Shown here in pieces: positions 6,501 through 9,513 of a stretch of DNA of 9,513 bases. Each line of letters begins with the position of its first letter. Within the stretch, counting starts at the first letter, position 1. The notes beneath the pieces are model-generated. The model was not told the DNA's origin and searched no databases. It was given only the letters and a program-made list of their open reading frames with translations. A program made the translations under genes and the position numbers. Source of the DNA: Candidatus Methanocomedens sp. (GTDB lineage: Archaea > Halobacteriota > Methanosarcinia > Methanosarcinales > Methanocomedenaceae); contig QBUR01000169.1 in the NCBI GenBank assembly GCA_013374385.1, positions 1 to 9,513 of the forward strand, in the 5' to 3' direction.

Positions 6501-7041
6501 TCATAGCGCGGTCTTTCTTGTTATCGAATTCTGACACACCTGCTATTTCATCGATAATCTTGCGCCGTTCGTTGGCTGTCATCTGGGTTATGTTGGAAAC
6601 ATCGCCCTGCATCACCACATTATAACCTTCAGGAGTGATCCTGGCCTTGGCAAGGATGTTATGAATTTCGGTGAGACTTGCCGCTTTGTCATTGAAATAA
6701 TAATAACTGTAATATCCCGCAGCGGTTTGGCGTACTTTCCGTGCAATCACCACTTCATCAGTATCTACCGGCATCTCGCGGTCAGAATTGTCGAAACGTA
6801 TGATAACCTGGGCATAATCTGGCTTTTTATTCCCTTCCCCGTTATAGATAAGGTCAGTAAGTTTTTCAGCACGCATTGTCCTGGAACTGGAAAGACCGAG
6901 ACAAAAAAGTATGCCGTCCACAATATTGGATTTACCGCTACCATTAGGTCCAGAGATGGTAGTAAAACCATCAAAGAAAGGAATCTTTACTTTCCTTCCA
7001 AAAGACTTGAAATTCTGGAATTCTATTTCTTTTATATGCAC
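3520..7041 (-). CDS. smc: Chromosome segregation ATPase SMC
   Basis: This is a full-length 1173-aa SMC, the ATPase that forms a V-shaped dimer, extrudes DNA loops and compacts the archaeal chromosome. The N-terminal head carries Walker A GPNGSGKSN (31-39), GDVSNIT with the Q-loop Gln145, and AGVSEFD. The first long coiled coil spans roughly 170-505; the hinge about 511-670 (GYSNAVEKVL, IYGTIAQLG, ALEVAAGGRMQGIVVD, GAMTGGSRGR); the return coil about 675-1010. The C-terminal head has the signature SGGEKSL (1084-1090), Walker B FYAFDEVD (Asp1111, Glu1112) and FIVVSLRKPM, typical of euryarchaeal SMC. The residue before SGGEK is Arg1083, where Leu or Met is usual. The start is GTG at 7041, set by GAGGT 5 nt upstream. 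The coiled-coil gene lies 57 nt upstream on the same strand, whereas no scpA or scpB follows: the gene ends against a convergent unit. Confidence 0.97.
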   Translation of the reverse strand: MHIKEIEFQNFKSFGRKVKIPFFDGFTTISGPNGSGKSNIVDGILFCLGLSSSRTMRAEKLTDLIYNGEGNKKPDYAQVIIRFDNSDREMPVDTDEVVIARKVRQTAAGYYSYYYFNDKAASLTEIHNILAKARITPEGYNVVMQGDVSNITQMTANERRKIIDEIAGVSEFDNKKDRAMSELDIVRERIERVDIILAEVGTQLDKLQRERDQALKYQSLQEEKLRFEGYMLLSKFKDAQKEFDKIVEEISSRLESESELEALLQEKQEKMTELESALKDLNTQITSMGEDEQIAIKRHIEEIKGEIALSQNTITLTESEISDMDTQRRKGLIEVDGIKEKMAELSSKIEEENNRKLGIASEIEDQRTQLLILRSKISEVDSRFVQTRDELSQVKDDLEEARNRKNELMRQEDRLLDAMRRRSAELKDIEEEIEDSKRKIKSADDDREDVEQEIEGLNKQMAELSGDMDDLESNRAQLKSVQKDLDDTLRGLQQEYMTAEARIRAAKEVSGYSNAVEKVLKAKDMRELPGIYGTIAQLGKVDQEYAIALEVAAGGRMQGIVVDTDEDASRAISFLKRQRGGRATFLPLNKMSSASGFRDVSNMPGVIGYAINLVDYDSKYEPAFNYVFRDTIVVEDLETARRLMGGLRMVTLDGEVVEKSGAMTGGSRGRSSVSFAATEEDKIIKLAEQITEYESRRSAAINKLDSVEGHIASVQTEMRELETGIAKKQMAIEEINSRGERLTALITEKEAERVEIEAGRAELRGEMESIEDDKQTAEQEIAKLADKAGELEEQLKGSKVPELNEQAQRIEDEIRRLENRTRDIEGNINNLETESKFATDKTEETKVRLAELDGRKGELREKIVELRTKIDELELSLEDKTKREQELDVELADMRKRREDLQMEFSAWQKQLEEVKVRLENSRRQMIALNATRDTLAEQIKEFGSELDERGVELTDDVPTLEEVQTRIAAIVRAMTKLEPVNMRAIDEYDEVERRSIDLKERRDTLSHELEEILERIHKYEQMKKQAFMECFDGINEHFKVIFPELSDGPGELILENEEDPFAGGLTMKVQPKDKTLQRMESRSGGEKSLISMTLLFSIQQYRPAPFYAFDEVDMNLDGANAEKMAQRIKKSSKTAQFIVVSLRKPMVQAAERTIGVTMQDNDITSITGVKLN

Positions 7042-7046
7042 CTAAT

Positions 7047-7051
7047 ACCTC
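7047..7051 (-). promoter_or_regulatory. Shine-Dalgarno site fixing the smc GTG start
   Basis: On the minus strand GAGGT precedes GTG 7041 by 5 nt (spacer ATTAG). The start gives MHIKEIEFQNFKSFG, the standard SMC N-terminus, so no residues are missing. Confidence 0.7.
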
Positions 7052-7098
7052 GTGATGCACTTAGGATGTTTTTTTCAAAGTTTTTCGTTATAATAGTG

Positions 7099-7674
7099 CT
7101 ATTTCTTGTATTCGATTACGACATCTTCATCTTCTCTTGCTTCAACAATGATATCGTTTTTGCGTGATGACCTTGATGTGGTATTTTTTGCTATGATAAT
7201 ATCCTGATTACCTTTTTCTTTTGCAATATCTTTTCCAGGAACACGGGTGTCCTCACTCTCTGCAATGATATACTGGGATTTTGGCCCGGCATCTTCCTCT
7301 GGCACATCTTGTTTTTTGGTTTTTTGCGTGGTTTCATACCAGTTTGACAATGAATTTGTTTTATCTGCCTGGTCAACCGGCTGGGCTGAGTTTTCAACAT
7401 AATTTTTCAGGTACATTTTTTTAAGGTCCTGAATAATGGTTTTCTGGTCAAGCAGTTCTTTCATTACACCGTCAAAGGATAATCCTATGTCTTTGACCTT
7501 TGTTTCAATTGCAGAAATCCTTTTATCAAAGTCAAGGTCCTCTTTCATGCCTTCTTTCAGTTCTGATATGATGGATTCCTTGAGGGAATCGTTAAGCTCA
7601 CTAATCTCCCGCTCCTTGGCCACCAACTTCTGTTCCAGACGTTCAACCAGAATATCCCTATTTTCACTTATCAC
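7099..7674 (-). CDS. Coiled-coil protein encoded immediately upstream of smc, function unknown
   Basis: I do not recognise this 191-aa protein by name. Residues 1-95 are highly charged and heptad-like (ILVERLEQKL, AKEREISELNDSLKESI, ISAIETKVKDIG, MKELLDQKTIIQDLKKMYLK), predicting one or two coiled coils. Residues 96-132 are polar and probably disordered. The tail carries four short hydrophobic strands in charged surroundings: QYIIAE (134-139), QDIIIA (157-162), NDIIVE (173-178) and EDVVIE (183-188). There is no signal peptide or membrane segment. The GTG start at 7674 has an excellent GGAGGGG site 5 nt upstream. A promoter candidate lies upstream, and smc begins 57 nt after its stop with no visible terminator between, so the two are probably co-transcribed. 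By position it may be an SMC partner or loader, but nothing in the sequence proves this, and it lacks obvious ScpA or ScpB features. Confidence 0.85.
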   Translation of the reverse strand: MISENRDILVERLEQKLVAKEREISELNDSLKESIISELKEGMKEDLDFDKRISAIETKVKDIGLSFDGVMKELLDQKTIIQDLKKMYLKNYVENSAQPVDQADKTNSLSNWYETTQKTKKQDVPEEDAGPKSQYIIAESEDTRVPGKDIAKEKGNQDIIIAKNTTSRSSRKNDIIVEAREDEDVVIEYKK

Positions 7675-7679
7675 AAAAT

Positions 7680-7686
7680 CCCCTCC
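7680..7686 (-). promoter_or_regulatory. Strong Shine-Dalgarno site for the coiled-coil gene
   Basis: On the minus strand GGAGGGG lies 5 nt (ATTTT) before GTG 7674. It is the strongest ribosome-binding site in the window and decides the GTG start. Confidence 0.75.
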
Positions 7687-7740
7687 ATAAACTTCATATC
7701 TAATTTACTATGTGAGTCATGTTACTAAAATAATTTGTGG

Positions 7741-7750
7741 TATATATTTA
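7741..7750 (-). promoter_or_regulatory. TATA box for the coiled-coil gene-smc unit
   Basis: On the minus strand TAAATATATA lies in the 106-nt gap between aspS and the coiled-coil gene. It predicts transcription starting about 25 nt downstream, near 7716-7720, with a leader of roughly 42-46 nt that contains the strong ribosome-binding site. I see no convincing terminator hairpin for aspS in this gap, so some read-through from aspS is possible. Confidence 0.55.
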
Positions 7751-7780
7751 CAGTGATTTGGCCGCTCTTTAAGAAAGGCT

Positions 7781-9088
7781 TTAAGGTGATACTCGCTTGC
7801 GGTCTCTTGGGAACAGCACAACGTCCCTGATGTTATCTATATCCAGCATGGTCATGATAAGCCTCTCGGCCCCAAGTCCCCAGCCTGAATGTGGCGGGAT
7901 GCCGTACTTGAAAGCTTTCAGGTAGAAATCGAATCCGTCAGGATTCAGGCCCTGGTCCTGTATGCGCTGGCGCAGCAGGTCGTGGTCGTGTATACGCTGG
8001 GCACCAGAGGAGAGTTCCATGCGGGGATGCATCATATCAAATGCTTTGGTCAGTTCAGGATTATCCTCATATGGCTGGGTGTAGTAGGGTTTGATCTCGG
8101 TGGGCCAGTCCTTGATAAAGTAATGCTCACCCATGACCTTGCCGATTACTTTCTCTGCATTGGTGCTAAGGTCGTCGCCCCATTCCAGCAGTTCCTTTGA
8201 GTGCTCGTTGTTGATATCAATGGCCTCGCCATAAGTCAGGCGCTTGAAAGGTGCTTTTGGAATATCAAGTTCTTTGCCAATGATCTTGAGACTGTTTGCG
8301 CAATTTTTGGCCACGCTTTCATAAACATGGACGATTAGGTTCTCCAGTATCTGCATTACATCCTCATGGTCAAGGAAACTGGCTTCGATATCGATACTGG
8401 TAGCCTCGTTCAGGTGCCGTGTGGTGTCGTGTTCCTCTGCCCTGAATATGGGCCCTATCTCGAATACCCGGTCCAGACCTCCGCTCATCATTATCTGCTT
8501 GAACAGCTGGGGACTCTGGTTCAGGAATGCCTCGGTATCGAAATATGTGATTGGGAACAGGGCTGTGCCGCCTTCTGTGGCAGTAGCAACCACTTTTGGT
8601 GTGTTGATCTCAAGGAAGCCTTCCTGCTCCAGGAAGTTCCTGACTGCGGACAATGTATGGTGACGTATCTGGAATACTGCATTGACCCTGGGGCGGCGCA
8701 CGTCCATGAAGCGGTTGTCCAGCCTGGTATCCAGTTCGGCATTCACTTTGCCTGTGGTATCCATTGGCAGAGGTGACTGGGCAGGATTTAGCAGGTTGAT
8801 GCGCGAAGGTACCAGTTCATAGCCGCCTGGGGCTTTTGCTTCCAGTTTGACAGAACCTTCCACGAGAATGACTGATTCGCGGCTCAAACTCTTGGCGGTT
8901 TCAATTACCTGGGGGTCTATGGTCTTCTTGAACATGGTTAACTGTGCCATGCCTTCGCGGTCCCTTAAGATAAGGAACATGATGCCGCCCAGGTCGCGTA
9001 TCTCGTGGACCCAGCCTGCAAGTTTTACTATCTGGCCGTCCATTTCCCGGGTTACTTGTGATGTGTAGTGTGTTCGTCTGAATTCCAT
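7781..9088 (-). CDS. aspS: Aspartyl-tRNA synthetase, archaeal type, predicted non-discriminating (Asp/Asn)
   Basis: This class II synthetase attaches aspartate to tRNA in the cytoplasm. It has 435 residues, the usual size for archaeal AspRS, without the bacterial GAD insertion. The N-terminal OB-fold anticodon-binding domain (1 to about 105) includes KLAGWVHEIRDLGG. The catalytic domain shows LDTRLDNRFMD (119-129), FLEINTPK (motif 1 region, 158-165), ESPQ-like NQSPQLFKQ (190-198), FRAEEHDTTRHLNE (motif 2, 215-228) and GLGAERL (motif 3, 404-410) with FPRDRKR at the end. His28 and Pro87 occupy the positions that are Trp26 and Lys85 in the discriminating enzyme of Thermococcus kodakarensis, the pair reported to control tRNA choice. 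It should therefore also make Asp-tRNA-Asn, for GatCAB to amidate. The ATG start has AAAGGT 6 nt upstream. Confidence 0.96.
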   Translation of the reverse strand: MEFRRTHYTSQVTREMDGQIVKLAGWVHEIRDLGGIMFLILRDREGMAQLTMFKKTIDPQVIETAKSLSRESVILVEGSVKLEAKAPGGYELVPSRINLLNPAQSPLPMDTTGKVNAELDTRLDNRFMDVRRPRVNAVFQIRHHTLSAVRNFLEQEGFLEINTPKVVATATEGGTALFPITYFDTEAFLNQSPQLFKQIMMSGGLDRVFEIGPIFRAEEHDTTRHLNEATSIDIEASFLDHEDVMQILENLIVHVYESVAKNCANSLKIIGKELDIPKAPFKRLTYGEAIDINNEHSKELLEWGDDLSTNAEKVIGKVMGEHYFIKDWPTEIKPYYTQPYEDNPELTKAFDMMHPRMELSSGAQRIHDHDLLRQRIQDQGLNPDGFDFYLKAFKYGIPPHSGWGLGAERLIMTMLDIDNIRDVVLFPRDRKRVSP

Positions 9089-9150
9089 GTGTATACCTTT
9101 TGAAAATTAATAGGGAATTTAGTTATTGGTTTTGTTGTCCCTTGATGTAT

Positions 9151-9166
9151 TTATTATATAATTAAA
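9151..9166 (-). promoter_or_regulatory. TATA box for aspS
   Basis: On the minus strand TTTAATTATATAATAA lies about 63-78 nt before the aspS ATG. It would place the transcription start near 9125-9130 and give a leader of about 40 nt carrying AAAGGT. It is the clearest TATA-like box between aspS and the Fic-like gene. Confidence 0.5.
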
Positions 9167-9227
9167 CTGCGGTATATGGGCGGGAAAAGTAAGCTTGGGC
9201 ATTAATTGTAATATCTCATAATTAAAC
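9158..9227. repeat. Pair of identical 10-bp sequences 60 bp apart upstream of aspS
   Basis: ATAATTAAAC occurs at 9158-9167, inside the aspS TATA region, and again at 9218-9227, just after the stop of the Fic-like gene; the next bases (TGC and GGC) are also similar. The second copy could be an alternative TATA element or a protein-binding site, but the sequence is A/T-rich and short, so chance is a real possibility. Confidence 0.3.
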
Positions 9228-9247
9228 GGCCTACTCAATTATTGATT

Positions 9248-9513
9248 TCAAATATTCTGCGTGCCCCGGCTGATAATATCAACATAGTTGGCAAAAAAAT
9301 ACTTTTTATATCTTTTCTTACCTGTTATTTCCCGTAAAATACCAATTTTTTCAAACCTTTTCACCAGTTCATTTACCGATACTGTGGAGATGTTCAATGT
9401 ATCAACGATCTCGCTGCTGCTGACCAGTGGTCTGTCAAACAGGAAGTCCAGCATTTTCACAGCATAAATACTTGATATGGAATTTTCATACAATTTCAAT
9501 ATCAGGTCTTCCT
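9248..9513 (-). CDS. C-terminal winged-helix end of a Fic-family protein, partial at right window edge
   Basis: The frame stays open to the right edge, so the gene starts outside the window; the TTG at 9499 is not a credible start. The visible 87 residues read as a winged-helix domain: ISSIYAVKMLDFLFDRPLV, then SSSEIVDTLNISTVSVNELV (recognition-helix region) and RFEKIGILREITGKKRYKKY (wing) with YVDIISRG at the end. The order 'SS..A...L..LF..P.V', 'L.IS', 'GIL.EITGKKR..KY' and a final 'Y..I' is typical of the C-terminal region of Fic proteins, which transfer AMP or other phosphate-containing groups to target proteins. The catalytic HPFxxGNG motif would be upstream, outside the window, so activity cannot be judged. 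A stand-alone winged-helix regulator is the alternative. It ends 159 nt before aspS, which appears to have its own promoter. Confidence 0.65.
   Translation of the reverse strand, partial: EDLILKLYENSISSIYAVKMLDFLFDRPLVSSSEIVDTLNISTVSVNELVKRFEKIGILREITGKKRYKKYFFANYVDIISRGTQNI

Noticed and set aside
7767..7785. Direct repeat CTTTAAG ... CTTTAAG over the aspS stop
   Set aside because: It is a 7-bp repeat overlapping coding sequence; it makes no stable hairpin and no terminator.
8366..8776. Plus-strand frames opposite aspS
   Set aside because: They are shadows of the conserved class II synthetase catalytic domain, without independent support.

Overview
The window looks like part of an archaeal chromosome, most likely from the methanogen/ANME side of the Euryarchaeota (Methanosarcinales-like). 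The clues are an archaeal-type aspartyl-tRNA synthetase, an archaeal SMC tail, a membrane-anchored archaeal FKBP rich in N-glycosylation sequons, TATA-type promoters, Shine-Dalgarno sites of the GGTGAT/GGAGG kind, and frequent GTG/TTG starts. The lineage is inferred from protein character, not from a marker gene.

Left edge (1-870): an A+T-rich fragment on the minus strand encodes a Rad52-family single-strand annealing protein of the phage/mobile-element type. It runs off the left edge and lacks the family's N-terminal segment. Facing away from it is a small unrecognised plus-strand gene (497-766). A perfect 9-bp hairpin follows, resembling the terminal hairpins of IS200/IS605-type elements. 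This part reads as a junction between accessory and core DNA.

Plus-strand unit (871-3468): a bifunctional PurH (last two steps to IMP; TTG start fixed by a good ribosome-binding site) is followed 15 nt later by a membrane-anchored, outward-facing FKBP prolyl isomerase with a greatly enlarged, repeat-containing flap insert. An 11-bp hairpin plus T-tract ends the unit.

Minus-strand block (3520-9513), reading right to left: the C-terminal winged-helix end of a Fic-family protein; aspS, whose His28/Pro87 pair predicts a non-discriminating enzyme that also charges tRNA-Asn; then a two-gene unit with its own promoter, made of a 191-aa coiled-coil protein with four short hydrophobic repeats in a disordered tail, and full-length smc. 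No scpA or scpB follows smc, because it converges on the FKBP terminator.

Most of the window is core housekeeping. The items most worth a second look are the SMC-linked coiled-coil protein, the FKBP with its sequon-bearing repeats, the truncated Rad52-like gene at the left junction, and the unusual SMC signature residue. I found no CRISPR array, rRNA, tRNA or complete mobile element.
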